Assembly (NCBI RefSeq): GCF_005887115.1
Contig: NZ_PNCJ01000027.1
Coordinates: forward strand, 94,234-158,233
From: Pseudoalteromonas rubra
GTDB taxonomy: Bacteria > Pseudomonadota > Gammaproteobacteria > Enterobacterales > Alteromonadaceae
Direction of reading: 5' to 3'
DNA length: 64,000 nucleotides
The notes below the pieces were generated by a model. That model saw only the letters and a list, made by a program, of their open reading frames with translations. It did no database searches and had not been told where the DNA came from. The position numbers were made by a program, and so were the translations under genes. Positions 23,174 to 32,623 of this stretch are shown here, piece after piece (the stretch's first letter is position 1; every line of letters starts with the position of its first letter).

Positions 23174-25261
23174 ATGGCAGATTTATCGAAATACAGAAAC
23201 ATTGGTATTTTCGCGCACGTTGATGCGGGTAAAACTACCACCACTGAGCGTATTCTAAAGCTTACTGGTAAAATCCACAAAACGGGTGAAGTACATGACG
23301 GTGAGTCTACTACTGACTTCATGGAGCAGGAAGCTGAGCGTGGTATTACAATCCAATCAGCAGCGGTAACTTGTGAGTGGAAAGGCCACCGTTTAAACGT
23401 TATCGATACTCCTGGACACGTTGACTTCACTGTTGAAGTATATCGTTCACTGAAAGTACTAGACGGTGGTATCGGTGTATTCTGTGGATCTGGCGGTGTT
23501 GAGCCTCAGTCTGAAACTAACTGGCGTTATGCGAACGAGTCAGAAGTTGCTCGTGTTATCTTCGTAAACAAGCTGGACCGTATGGGTGCAGACTTCTACC
23601 GCGTAGTAGGTCAGGTTGAAAACGTACTTGCTGCTAACCCGCTGGTTATGACGCTGCCAATTGGTATCGAAGACGAGTTCTGTGGTGTGGTAGACGTACT
23701 TTCTAAGAAAGCATACGTATGGGATGACACAGGTCTTCCAGAAAACTACGAAGTGCAAGACGTTCCAGCAGACATGGTTGACAAAGTCGAAGAATACCAT
23801 GAAATGCTAATCGAAACTGCAGTTGAGCAAGACGACGACCTGATGGAAGCGTACATGGAAGGTGAAATGCCTTCTGTAGAGCAAATCAAAGAGTGTATCC
23901 GTAAAGGTACTCGTGATCTGGCATTCTTCCCAACTTACTGTGGTTCAGCGTTCAAGAACAAAGGTGTTCAGCTGGTACTAGACGCAGTTGTTGATTACCT
24001 GCCTGCACCAACAGAAGTTGATCCTCAGCCTCTGACTGATCCAGAAACAGGTGAGCCTACTGGTGAAGTAGCAACTGTAGATGCTGATGAGCCGCTTAAA
24101 GCGCTTGCGTTTAAGATCATGGATGACCGTTTCGGTGCCCTGACCTTTATCCGTATCTACTCTGGTCGCATGAAAAAAGGTGACACTGTACTTAACTCTG
24201 CAACTGGTAAAACAGAGCGTATCGGCCGTATGGTTGAGATGCAGGCGGACGAGCGTAACGAACTGACTGAAGCACAAGCGGGTGACATCATCGCGGTTGT
24301 GGGTATGAAGAACGTTCAAACTGGTCACACACTGTGTGATCCTAAGCATGAGTGTACACTTGAAGCGATGATCTTCCCTGATCCGGTAATCTCTATCGCG
24401 GTAGCACCTAAAGATAAAGGTGGTAACGAGAAGATGGGTATCGCAATTGGTAAGATGGTTGCAGAAGATCCGTCATTCCAGGTTGAAACTGACGAAGATT
24501 CAGGCGAAACCATCCTTAAAGGTATGGGTGAGCTTCACCTGGACATCAAAGTTGATATCCTTAAGCGTACTTACGGCGTAGACCTGATTGTTGGTCAGCC
24601 TCAGGTTGCTTACCGTGAAACTATCACACAGGAAATCGAAGACAGCTACACGCACAAGAAGCAGTCTGGTGGTTCTGGTCAGTTCGGTAAGATCGACTAC
24701 CGCATCAAGCCTGGTGAGCCTAACTCTGGCTACACTTTCTCATCTTCAGTTGTTGGTGGTAACGTTCCTAAGGAATTCTGGCCAGCAGTTGAGAAAGGCT
24801 TCAAGATGATGATGGACGAAGGTGTTCTGGCTGGCTTCCCGGTACTAGACGTTGAAGTTGAGCTGTTCGACGGTGGTTTCCACGCAGTTGACTCATCAGC
24901 AATCGCGTTCGAAATCGCAGCAAAAGGCGCATTCCGTCAGTCAATCCCTAAAGCAGGTCCTCAGCTTCTTGAGCCTGTGATGAAGGTTGACGTGTTCACT
25001 CCAGAAGACAACGTAGGTGACGTAATCGGTGACCTTAACCGTCGTCGTGGTATGATCAAAGACCAGGAAGCTGGCGCAACTGGCGTACGTATCAAGGGTG
25101 AAGTACCACTATCTGAAATGTTCGGATACATTGGTCACCTGCGTACTATCACGTCTGGTCGTGGTCAGTTCTCAATGGAATTCTCTCACTATGCACCTTG
25201 CCCGGCAAACGTTGCTGATGCAGTAATTGCAGCTGAGAAAGAGAAAAAAGCAGCTAAGTAA
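23174..25261 (+). CDS. fusA: Translation elongation factor G, stand-alone copy
   Basis: A 695-residue translational GTPase that moves tRNAs and mRNA on the ribosome and acts in recycling. The G domain shows AHVDAGKTTTTERIL (P-loop), RGITIQSA (switch I), DTPGHVDF (G3) and NKLDRMGAD (G4), followed by domains II-V in normal order and an Ala/Lys-rich end (AEKEKKAAK). Codon use is strongly biased to GGT, CGT and GCA-type codons, the sign of high expression. It is not beside rpsL/rpsG or a tuf gene, so it resembles the second EF-G (FusA2 type) of Vibrio and Shewanella. Another copy in a str operon elsewhere is expected but cannot be seen here. Confidence 0.92.
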   Translation: MADLSKYRNIGIFAHVDAGKTTTTERILKLTGKIHKTGEVHDGESTTDFMEQEAERGITIQSAAVTCEWKGHRLNVIDTPGHVDFTVEVYRSLKVLDGGIGVFCGSGGVEPQSETNWRYANESEVARVIFVNKLDRMGADFYRVVGQVENVLAANPLVMTLPIGIEDEFCGVVDVLSKKAYVWDDTGLPENYEVQDVPADMVDKVEEYHEMLIETAVEQDDDLMEAYMEGEMPSVEQIKECIRKGTRDLAFFPTYCGSAFKNKGVQLVLDAVVDYLPAPTEVDPQPLTDPETGEPTGEVATVDADEPLKALAFKIMDDRFGALTFIRIYSGRMKKGDTVLNSATGKTERIGRMVEMQADERNELTEAQAGDIIAVVGMKNVQTGHTLCDPKHECTLEAMIFPDPVISIAVAPKDKGGNEKMGIAIGKMVAEDPSFQVETDEDSGETILKGMGELHLDIKVDILKRTYGVDLIVGQPQVAYRETITQEIEDSYTHKKQSGGSGQFGKIDYRIKPGEPNSGYTFSSSVVGGNVPKEFWPAVEKGFKMMMDEGVLAGFPVLDVEVELFDGGFHAVDSSAIAFEIAAKGAFRQSIPKAGPQLLEPVMKVDVFTPEDNVGDVIGDLNRRRGMIKDQEAGATGVRIKGEVPLSEMFGYIGHLRTITSGRGQFSMEFSHYAPCPANVADAVIAAEKEKKAAK

Positions 25262-25278
25262 TTAGTGATTTTTTTCTG

Positions 25279-25306
25279 AAAAAAGGCCGCATTCGCGGCC
25301 TTTTTT
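25279..25306 (+). terminator. Rho-independent terminator of the EF-G gene
   Basis: AAAAAAGGCCGC, loop ATTC, GCGGCC and TTTTTT, 17 bases after the stop codon: a strong terminator fitting a highly expressed gene. Confidence 0.93.
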
Positions 25307-25560
25307 ATTGCCTGTCACTGCAAGATGTGGAGTGTTGAATCCAGCGGCTCCAAAACCTCCCTCATCACTCATTTAGATCGTTCGCTTTCTATCGGGGTAC
25401 AAATATAAATAAAATTATACCGCTTAACCTGTGCGTAAATCAGCAGTTAATTATTGCTAAAATAACACAAATGGACTTGATTTAGGAACTCTGCAACTTT
25501 ATCATTAGAACTCAGATTCTGTTGATTCTGCCTGTAATTGAGTAAAATTGGGAGGTACTC

Positions 25561-25983
25561 ATGAGAACCATAGATTTGGATATCAGCTGGTTTGCCGTGT
25601 TAGCCACGTTATGTGGTATTTCATTGTGTTATGGGATGATGACATTGGTGGCCCTAAATGGGATTGCGTCGTCATTGATGGTTTTAGCGTTATTGGTTGT
25701 TGCATTGGTTGTATTGACGACACTGACCAATAAGCGCTTTGTACATATCGATAAAGCGGGAATTTGCTATCGTACATGGATGAAAACACAGTATGTGCAC
25801 GCAGATGAAATAGTATCACTCGAGCGACAAAAGCTGGGTCCGCTGAGCTGTTTAAGGGTTGTGCTTAGTAACAACCGAAGATTAGCATTTCCTTACTGGT
25901 CTATTGATGATGTTGAGCTGCAAAAAGCTGCTCAGCTGTTATCTGTTCCTGTATTGGAAAGTAGCAGCCAAGTAAAAGCTTGA
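25561..25983 (+). CDS. Small membrane protein with a PH-like domain
   Basis: A 140-residue protein with two membrane helices (about residues 8-30 and 35-56), then a cytoplasmic beta-rich domain of about 80 residues (HIDKAGICYRTWMKTQYVHA, EIVSLERQKLGPLSCLRVVL, RRLAFPYWSIDD). This layout resembles the bacterial PH domain membrane proteins, a loose group with unknown roles; the match is by pattern. GGGAGG lies before the ATG. It stands alone between the EF-G gene and a convergent nuclease gene. Confidence 0.7.
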   Translation: MRTIDLDISWFAVLATLCGISLCYGMMTLVALNGIASSLMVLALLVVALVVLTTLTNKRFVHIDKAGICYRTWMKTQYVHADEIVSLERQKLGPLSCLRVVLSNNRRLAFPYWSIDDVELQKAAQLLSVPVLESSSQVKA

Positions 25984-26034
25984 ACATACCAAATCACCAA
26001 ACAGGGTGATTAAGTGTATAAACTGAGAGCAAAC

Positions 26035-26062
26035 AAAAAATGCGCCTTCTGGCGCATTTTTT
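26035..26062. terminator. Bidirectional terminator between convergent genes
   Basis: AAAAAATGCGCC, loop TTCT, GGCGCATTTTTT: a 12-base stem ending in U tracts on both strands. It serves the PH-like gene (plus) and the nuclease gene (minus). Confidence 0.92.
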
Positions 26063-26120
26063 CTATTCGTACAGTACAGACTTAATCTGATGATTAAGCC
26101 TGTCCATTTATACGGTTGTG

Positions 26121-28841
26121 TTACTTCGTGCGACGGCGCAGGAATGCCAGAGGCGCTGCAAACAGTGCAAGCCAGCCGAAACTACCTGAATCATCATCGT
26201 CGTTGTCATCGCCTCGTTTAACGTCTCTGACATTGACAACCACTTCAACCTGCTCTGACAGATTGCCAGCACTGTCCTGTGCCTGAACCATGAATTCGAT
26301 ACGATTATCGTACTCGTAGTCTAGCTCACCAGCGACAAGCAGCTGTCCTGACGCGTTGACGGTGATGACATTGGTGCCAGTGACAATAAAGCGTTCAACA
26401 GGAGTGACCGCTGAGTCTGCATCAGAGAAGTCCAGCATGCCAATAACCGTTTGTAACGGGGTATTCTCATCAACAGTGAAGCGCTGACCTTCAGCAATGA
26501 CCGGGCGAGGATCAACAGGTGGTTCGCCTGCAACGGTTTTCACTTCGATGATCACAGGGTCGTGATCTGATGCGCGATAAGCGTGGTCGGCATACAGCTC
26601 TGCAATTTGTGCATCTGTACGGTATTCCGTGTTGTAATCCAGCATACGCGGCTCATCGGCATTGATGTGCCAATCTGTTGCATCGGTTACTTTGCTCAGT
26701 AACGATTGAGAAGCAACGGCGTGATCCAGACTGCCCAGACGACCAGAGTAGTTGTAAGAATAGCCCAGAGTATTGCTATCCACATGCGCAATCACGCTGC
26801 TCAGGCCTTTGTCTTCGAACGCGCGCATAGGATCTTCCATTGCGTACGCATTCATGTCACCAACCAGGATTACATCAGCATCGTCGTTACCGGTCGGGTT
26901 AGTGGCAAGCCAGTCTGCAAACGCATTGGCCCCTTCGGTACGGATGGCGTTCCAACAGCCCTGACCGTCGCCCTGGTCTGCATTGTCACCTTCGGCACTA
27001 CCACACCCCTTAGACTTCAGGTGTGCAACCGCAACTGTGAACTCTTCGTTGTTATCTAGCTTACGGAAGCTCTGTGCTGTTGGCGGGCGGTTACTGTAGT
27101 CAAACGGTGCCGCAGTTGTAAAGCTGGCTGTGCCCGCTTCTTCAACAGTATCAGTACGATAGATAATACCGGTTGTGATGTCGTCTGTACCAATCTGAGA
27201 GGCGTTAAAATCGACATAGGCATAGGTATACTGAGATTCAGCATTAATGGCCTCCACCAGGTCTGCGACTGCGCTGTGCTCACCGAAACCGTCGTTTTCC
27301 AGCTCCATCAGACCTATCACGTCTGCGTCCAGTGCCGTAATTGCGGAGACCAGCTTCGCTTCCTGACGCACCAGTTCTTCAGCTGTGTCTGCACCGCGAG
27401 GGGTTGGGAAGCCACCACCTTGACCGTCACCGTTGAAATAGTTCAGAACGTTGAAGCTGGCAATACGCAGATCGCCTTCACCTTTGAGTTCAGGTGCTTC
27501 AGTACGCTCATTGGTGTTGCTGAAAGTCGGCGCTTTTGTTGGGTTTAGGCGGTATTGACCAAAACTATAGGCAATAACCCCTTCCAGATTAGTGACTGTG
27601 TCACCCAGACGGATTGTTTTATAGGCATCCAGACCTGTGCTTGGGTAAGGGATCACTTCTGGGTTCTGAACAGTAGAGCCATCGTCCATCAGTAGGAATT
27701 TTTTGGTGTTTTCAGCTTCTAACGCGTTGGCTGCATCGCCAGGCATTGCCACCTGTGTGCCCTGGTAAAGGCGTTCTGTTGCCAGGCCAACTTCACCATA
27801 ACGGCCCAGGTTGTATGTATCCGCTACAACCATATCCTGAGACAGGCTAACCAGCATACCTTCAACCGCTTCCAGATCGCTTACTTCTTTCACAGGCAGA
27901 GTCAGCATCTGTGCCTGAACATCGGCGTTGCCGCATACTTCAAGTTGAGTGACATTGCCTAATTGCGTCGCGTTGTAGAACTCCTGAACGGTGCCCTGTA
28001 CGCGAACCTGATCGCCTACTTTAACATCGACATCTTTGTAGTATACAAACAGACCTTCTGAGGTCATGCTGTCTTCGTCCATATCCGCTGTCAGTGACTG
28101 AACAAAGAAGCCTTTAAGTTGGTTATCTTCTTGAAGATCAGCAGTCACAACGGCTTCAATCGTCACAACTTGATCTTTTAGCGGGCTTTCATCTGTATTG
28201 CCCTGAATTTCATTAATTTTTGTGCTTGCATCGCCACAGACCAACGGCTCCGGCTTATCATCATCGCCACCACCGCCGGTGTCGCCATTATGGCTACCTA
28301 GGCCACTGAAATCGTCTTTATCGAACTGTACCCACTCGGCGCTAGGATCAAACTCAGCATCGAAGGCGGTACGGCCTGTCGTTACTTCGATATTGCGGCG
28401 CAGTGTTTTGTCCTTTGTCGCGACGCCGTTGTTTTCCCAGTTGCTGCCTGGATCAAAGCCAACTTGGCCAAAGCTGTCCACAACAGTATCGCCATTGCGT
28501 AACACAATTGCGTCGTCGCCATTGTACCAGCTGCCGCCAATAGTCAGCTGAGCAGCGTTGAGTACGGTGTCGACTGCACTGCTGTTAGCAATCACATAGG
28601 TACCGCCTGCAGCAATTTCGCCGCTAAGCTCAATCGTATTAGAGGGATCGGTACCACCATTTGAATAATAACTCAGCGTGTAGCCATCGAGTGATATTGC
28701 GTTTTCTGAAGTATTGAAAAGCTCAACTGCTTTGTTGTTTGAGCTACCTTCAATGTACTCTGACATGATGACCTGAGCCTGCACAGGGGCAGTTGCTGCG
28801 GCCACAAGAAGTGCCAGTGGAGTGAATTTTGTTTTTATCAT
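26121..28841 (-). CDS. Secreted ExeM/NucH-family nuclease with GlyGly-CTERM tail
   Basis: The start is set at ATG 28841, with GGGA upstream and a Sec signal peptide directly after it (residues 1-22, ending PVQA); a longer frame from 28880 lacks a signal. The 906-residue protein has a lamin-tail domain (about 25-130), an Asp/Gly-rich linker, an OB-fold region (about 200-330) and an endonuclease/exonuclease/phosphatase domain (about 455-765: RIASFNVLNYF, IGLMELENDG, VGDMNAYA, ASDHDPVII). A cadherin-like domain (about 775-870) and a C-terminal sorting signal follow (acidic stretch, SGSFGWLALF, then RRR). Such proteins degrade extracellular DNA and supply phosphate, or shape biofilms. The tail suggests type II secretion with cleavage by a rhombosortase. 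Confidence 0.9.
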   Translation of the reverse strand: MIKTKFTPLALLVAAATAPVQAQVIMSEYIEGSSNNKAVELFNTSENAISLDGYTLSYYSNGGTDPSNTIELSGEIAAGGTYVIANSSAVDTVLNAAQLTIGGSWYNGDDAIVLRNGDTVVDSFGQVGFDPGSNWENNGVATKDKTLRRNIEVTTGRTAFDAEFDPSAEWVQFDKDDFSGLGSHNGDTGGGGDDDKPEPLVCGDASTKINEIQGNTDESPLKDQVVTIEAVVTADLQEDNQLKGFFVQSLTADMDEDSMTSEGLFVYYKDVDVKVGDQVRVQGTVQEFYNATQLGNVTQLEVCGNADVQAQMLTLPVKEVSDLEAVEGMLVSLSQDMVVADTYNLGRYGEVGLATERLYQGTQVAMPGDAANALEAENTKKFLLMDDGSTVQNPEVIPYPSTGLDAYKTIRLGDTVTNLEGVIAYSFGQYRLNPTKAPTFSNTNERTEAPELKGEGDLRIASFNVLNYFNGDGQGGGFPTPRGADTAEELVRQEAKLVSAITALDADVIGLMELENDGFGEHSAVADLVEAINAESQYTYAYVDFNASQIGTDDITTGIIYRTDTVEEAGTASFTTAAPFDYSNRPPTAQSFRKLDNNEEFTVAVAHLKSKGCGSAEGDNADQGDGQGCWNAIRTEGANAFADWLATNPTGNDDADVILVGDMNAYAMEDPMRAFEDKGLSSVIAHVDSNTLGYSYNYSGRLGSLDHAVASQSLLSKVTDATDWHINADEPRMLDYNTEYRTDAQIAELYADHAYRASDHDPVIIEVKTVAGEPPVDPRPVIAEGQRFTVDENTPLQTVIGMLDFSDADSAVTPVERFIVTGTNVITVNASGQLLVAGELDYEYDNRIEFMVQAQDSAGNLSEQVEVVVNVRDVKRGDDNDDDDSGSFGWLALFAAPLAFLRRRTK

Positions 28842-28936
28842 GTTTTTTCCCGTGTGTAGTTTAAACCCAAATGGGTACATAAGCTTACGGGGGCTATGTT
28901 ACACAAAAATGACACAATGTTAATCAGAAAAATGCA

Positions 28937-28966
28937 AAAAAGGAGCAATTTATTGCTCCTTTTTTA
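28937..28966 (-). terminator. Rho-independent terminator of the ubi-tat-hemB block
   Basis: AAAAAAGGAGCAA, loop TTTA, TTGCTCCTTTTTT: a symmetric hairpin just after the hemB stop on the minus strand. Confidence 0.9.
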
Positions 28967-28981
28967 ATAATTACCTATTAT

Positions 28982-29992
28982 TTATTTATCATTCAACCAG
29001 ATAGCGGCTTGCTTTGCGAAATAGGTCAAAATGCCATCGGCACCAGCACGTTTAAAGGCGAGTAATGACTCCATAATGGTTGGTTTTTCTGCCAGCCAGC
29101 CATTATCTATGGCAGCCTTATGCATAGCATATTCGCCACTCACCTGATAGGCAAAGGTGGGCACGCCGAACTCGTCTTTTACGCGACGTACCACATCCAG
29201 ATAGGGCATGCCGGGCTTGACCATCACCATGTCAGCACCTTCTTGTAAGTCTAATGCTACTTCGCGCAGTGCTTCATCTGAATTAGCGGGATCCATCTGA
29301 TAAGTCTTCTTATCTGCCCCTTTAAGGTTCCCAGCAGAACCGACGGCATCACGGAATGGACCGTAATAGCTGGAGGCATATTTGGCGGAGTAAGCCATAA
29401 TGCGCGTATGAATATGCCCTGCTTCTTCCAGTGCATCGCGAATTGCGCCTATGCGCCCATCCATCATGTCTGATGGGGCAACAATATCAGCACCTGCGTC
29501 GGCATGAGACAGCGCTTGCTTGACCAGTATCTCCGTCGTGACGTCATTGATCACATAACCATCATCATCAATGATGCCATCTTGACCATGGGTGGTGAAT
29601 GGGTCCAGTGCCACATCGGTGATCACCCCCAGCTCAGGACATTCACTTTTCAGTGCGCGTACTGTGCGTTGAGCCAGCCCTTCAGGGTTGTAGGCTTCTT
29701 CAGCGTGTAAGGATTTTTTATCTGCTGGGGTAACCGGAAATATCGCTATGGCTGGTACGCCTAACGCTACCAGTTCTTTCGCTTCTTCTACCAATAAATC
29801 AATCGACAGGCGCTCAATGCCTGGCATGGAAGGGATGGCTTCTTTGCGGTTTTTGCCTTCCAGAACAAATACCGGATAGATCAGATCGTTTACCGTTAGT
29901 GTGTTTTCACACATCATACGGCGAGAAAAGTCGTTTTTGCGCATACGGCGCATACGCGTATAAGGAAAAAGATCCAGTCCTGATTGAGCCAC
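28982..29992 (-). CDS. hemB: Delta-aminolevulinic acid dehydratase (porphobilinogen synthase)
   Basis: It joins two 5-aminolevulinate molecules into porphobilinogen, the second common step of haem synthesis. The start is set at GTG 29992: AGGAG lies at 30004-30000, seven bases upstream, giving a 336-residue protein that begins VAQSGLDLFPYTRMRRMRK. A longer frame from 30133 overlaps the cyclase gene and is rejected. The active-site lysines are in YSAKYASSYYGPFR and MVMVKPGMPYLD. The segment ALDPFTTHGQDG lacks the zinc-binding cysteines of the E. coli enzyme and matches the magnesium/aspartate type of Pseudomonas. It starts one base after the upstream cyclase stop. Confidence 0.93.
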   Translation of the reverse strand: MAQSGLDLFPYTRMRRMRKNDFSRRMMCENTLTVNDLIYPVFVLEGKNRKEAIPSMPGIERLSIDLLVEEAKELVALGVPAIAIFPVTPADKKSLHAEEAYNPEGLAQRTVRALKSECPELGVITDVALDPFTTHGQDGIIDDDGYVINDVTTEILVKQALSHADAGADIVAPSDMMDGRIGAIRDALEEAGHIHTRIMAYSAKYASSYYGPFRDAVGSAGNLKGADKKTYQMDPANSDEALREVALDLQEGADMVMVKPGMPYLDVVRRVKDEFGVPTFAYQVSGEYAMHKAAIDNGWLAEKPTIMESLLAFKRAGADGILTYFAKQAAIWLNDK

Positions 29993-29993
29993 G

Positions 29994-31835
29994 TTAAGTC
30001 TCCTGCTTAGGTTGGTAAATACAGATCCGATTGCGGCCTTGCTGTTTGGCCATATACAGGCCCTTATCAGCCATATCGGTGAATAGAGTTGGGTTACCTG
30101 TATCCTGTGCGATGGCGCTGTAAACCCCCGCACTGGTGGTAAATTTTATATGGTGACCAGCGACTTTTAGCTCGTGTGCTTCTGTTGCCTGACGGATTTG
30201 CTCTGCCAGCTCCAGGGCACCATCCTGTGAGGTGTTAGGCAGCAGGATCACAAACTCTTCGCCACCATAGCGAAAGACTTCATCATGGGGTCTTTTCAGG
30301 TGTTGTTCTATCAGGCGCGCAAAGGCACAAATGGTGTGATCCCCCGCCAAGTGACCGTAATTGTCGTTCACCTTCTTGAAAAAATCGATGTCCAGAATGA
30401 TCAGGCTCAGCGTGGTTTGCTCCCGTCGTGAGCGACGAACTTCCATCATCAGGCGTTTATCAAAATAGCGACGGTTTTTCACTTTGGTCATGGGATCTTC
30501 CATGTTGAGCTTTTCAAGTTCGTGGTTTTTTTCTTCTAGCTCCCGAAGTGTGACCTGAAGTTCAAAAGTTCGCTCGTCTATGCTGTTTTCCAGTTCTTGC
30601 TGTGCCTGCTCCTGCAGTTTTAACTTCTCCTTGAGCAGGGCATCCTCTGCCTGAGTGCGAGCCAGTTTGTGTTGTTGGGTCTTGATGTGCTTTTCGCGCT
30701 CGAGTATGAACTGGCGGGTCAGAACAAAACTAAGATAGAGGCTCAGGATCAGATAGCAGACATAGGTCACCGGGCGATCCAATTGTGCACCGCCAAAGAC
30801 ACCTAGCTCAAAGCCAAACTGGTAACTCAGCGTGATCAACATGATGGTGTACATGAGTATGGCGGTTATTTTGGTTGTGCGGCGGTAACGGCTACGCACT
30901 GTGCAAATGATATAGCCCAGTACCAATGTCAATGCCATACCATAAGCGACAAAAGTCGCCACAGGCAGGGGTAGTAGCTGACTAAGCAAAGTCAGTATCA
31001 CACCCAGGATCAGCAACTGAGTAAGTTTGCGGTCGTGTTTTGCCTGTAGCAGGTTAGGCAAGGCTTTGCTGCGCTGAATAGGGATCAGGGCCAGAGTGGA
31101 AAGCATCACCAGCAGACTTTGTCCGTATTGCTGTAACCAGACGTTGTCTCCGTACAGGTAACGATAGCTAAATCCATAGAGGTGCACAATAAGCAGCCAG
31201 AACAGCCCAATAATCACAGTGCCATGTAAAAAGTAACGTCGGCGTGTAAAGCTGTACAGGGTGAAGTTGATGGCGATCATGGCCAGGATAAAGCCGGCTA
31301 AAATTCCGTACAGCAGATTAAACTTGCTCTTATACTTCAGATACTCTATTGGATGCCAAAGGCTTAGCGGGGCATTCAGGGTGCCATGATGGTTGATCTG
31401 CAAGTACACCTGACTATGACTGTTGGCCGGCAGCTCCAAAGGGATCAATTGGGCTTCATGCTTAATCGGGCGCTGCAAGAGTGGGAGCGCATCACCCAGT
31501 GCCAGGGTAAGAAAAGATGCCTCATCATGGCGGATATAGGCGGTGATCTTGTCCAATAAGTTGTTATCTATGCTTAGGAGCAAAGGCACCTCAATGGAAC
31601 CTGGGTTGTGCAAAGAAACCCGGATCCAGGCATAGGTTTTGGCTGGCGGCGCTAAGGGCTGATATTGACCGGCGTGCCACTGCGGCTCAGTGATCAATAA
31701 GTCCTGAATATTATCGGCCCGGCTGTAGGTATATTGATACTGTAACGATTGGTGTTGCTTAAACTCAGCTGACACTTCAAGGGCCTGACAAGCACCTGAA
31801 AGCAGCGTCATGAGTAACACCAAGCGCCACAGCAT
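29994..31835 (-). CDS. Membrane diguanylate cyclase with 7TMR-DISM sensor
   Basis: A 613-residue protein that makes cyclic di-GMP. It has a signal peptide (about 1-18), a periplasmic 7TMR-DISMED2-type ligand domain (about 25-165), seven membrane helices (about 175-375), a coiled coil rich in Gln/Glu (about 380-450) and a GGDEF domain (about 455-610). The active site reads RYGGEEFVILL, and an inhibitory site RPHD lies five residues before it, so product feedback is likely. Its ATG overlaps the tatD stop by one base and its stop lies one base before the hemB start, so it is a tightly coupled operon member. The ligand is unknown. Confidence 0.92.
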   Translation of the reverse strand: MLWRLVLLMTLLSGACQALEVSAEFKQHQSLQYQYTYSRADNIQDLLITEPQWHAGQYQPLAPPAKTYAWIRVSLHNPGSIEVPLLLSIDNNLLDKITAYIRHDEASFLTLALGDALPLLQRPIKHEAQLIPLELPANSHSQVYLQINHHGTLNAPLSLWHPIEYLKYKSKFNLLYGILAGFILAMIAINFTLYSFTRRRYFLHGTVIIGLFWLLIVHLYGFSYRYLYGDNVWLQQYGQSLLVMLSTLALIPIQRSKALPNLLQAKHDRKLTQLLILGVILTLLSQLLPLPVATFVAYGMALTLVLGYIICTVRSRYRRTTKITAILMYTIMLITLSYQFGFELGVFGGAQLDRPVTYVCYLILSLYLSFVLTRQFILEREKHIKTQQHKLARTQAEDALLKEKLKLQEQAQQELENSIDERTFELQVTLRELEEKNHELEKLNMEDPMTKVKNRRYFDKRLMMEVRRSRREQTTLSLIILDIDFFKKVNDNYGHLAGDHTICAFARLIEQHLKRPHDEVFRYGGEEFVILLPNTSQDGALELAEQIRQATEAHELKVAGHHIKFTTSAGVYSAIAQDTGNPTLFTDMADKGLYMAKQQGRNRICIYQPKQET

Positions 31836-32623
31836 TAACCGGCTACCCCGTGAGCTAAAAACAAGGATTTGAAATTCTCAGTGGTTTGTTGAGCCAGTTG
31901 CGACACAGAAGTATTTTTGAGTGTGGCAACATGGTGTGCAATTTCTGGCAGATATGCAGGTTCGTTACGGCGCGATTTAGGCTTGGGTTTCAGCGTCCTT
32001 GGGAGCAGAAATGGTGCATCGGTTTCCAGCAGGATCCGATCTTCAGGTATGTAACGTACCAGCTCCCGCAAGGTTTCACCCCGGCGCTCATCACACAACC
32101 AGCCTGTCAGACCGATCATCAGGCCGTAGTCCAGATAATGACGTAGTGCGCGCTTGTCACCGGTAAAGCAATGCAATACACCGCGCAGGGAAAAATCATC
32201 CAGCATAGAGCTTAACGTGTCGAAAGCGTCACGCTCGTGCAGATAAACAGGCATATTAAGTGCCTGAGCCAGTTCCAGTTGTACCCCGCAGATCAGTTGT
32301 TGTACTGGTCGTGGGGAGTAGTCACGGTTAAAGTCGAGTCCGCATTCGCCGATGGCCACAACTCTGTCTTGTGTGGCCAGGGTACGCAGTTGGGCAATAA
32401 AATCATCCGGCACATCTTTGGCATCGTGAGGGTGAACCCCGGCCGTGGCGTACTGACGATATTGCTTTGCCAGCACCTGGCTATATTCACTGCTTTGTAA
32501 ATCGCAGCCAATCAATAGCATAGACTCGACCCCCTGACTGGCGGCCCGAGTCACAATCGCGTCACGGTCGGCGTCAAACTGTGTGCTGGTTAGGTTAACC
32601 CCTGCATCAGTGAAATGAGGCAT
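31835..32623 (-). CDS. tatD: TatD-family metal-dependent DNase
   Basis: A 262-residue TIM-barrel hydrolase of the amidohydrolase superfamily, related to 3'-5' exonucleases and linked to DNA repair in E. coli. It follows E. coli TatD closely: DAGVNLTSTQFDADRD at the start, AGVHPHD, AIGECGLDFNRDYS (metal Glu), VLHCFTGD, ETDAPFLLPR (metal Asp) and KSRRNEPAYLP. It is cytoplasmic and is not part of the translocase despite its gene name. It follows a 161-residue protein directly and overlaps the cyclase gene by one base. Confidence 0.95.
   Translation of the reverse strand: MPHFTDAGVNLTSTQFDADRDAIVTRAASQGVESMLLIGCDLQSSEYSQVLAKQYRQYATAGVHPHDAKDVPDDFIAQLRTLATQDRVVAIGECGLDFNRDYSPRPVQQLICGVQLELAQALNMPVYLHERDAFDTLSSMLDDFSLRGVLHCFTGDKRALRHYLDYGLMIGLTGWLCDERRGETLRELVRYIPEDRILLETDAPFLLPRTLKPKPKSRRNEPAYLPEIAHHVATLKNTSVSQLAQQTTENFKSLFLAHGVAG

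Noticed and set aside
29993..30133. Long N-terminal extension of hemB
   Set aside because: It lies wholly within the end of the cyclase gene and lacks HemB character. GTG 29992 has a good AGGAG and gives a normal HemB start.
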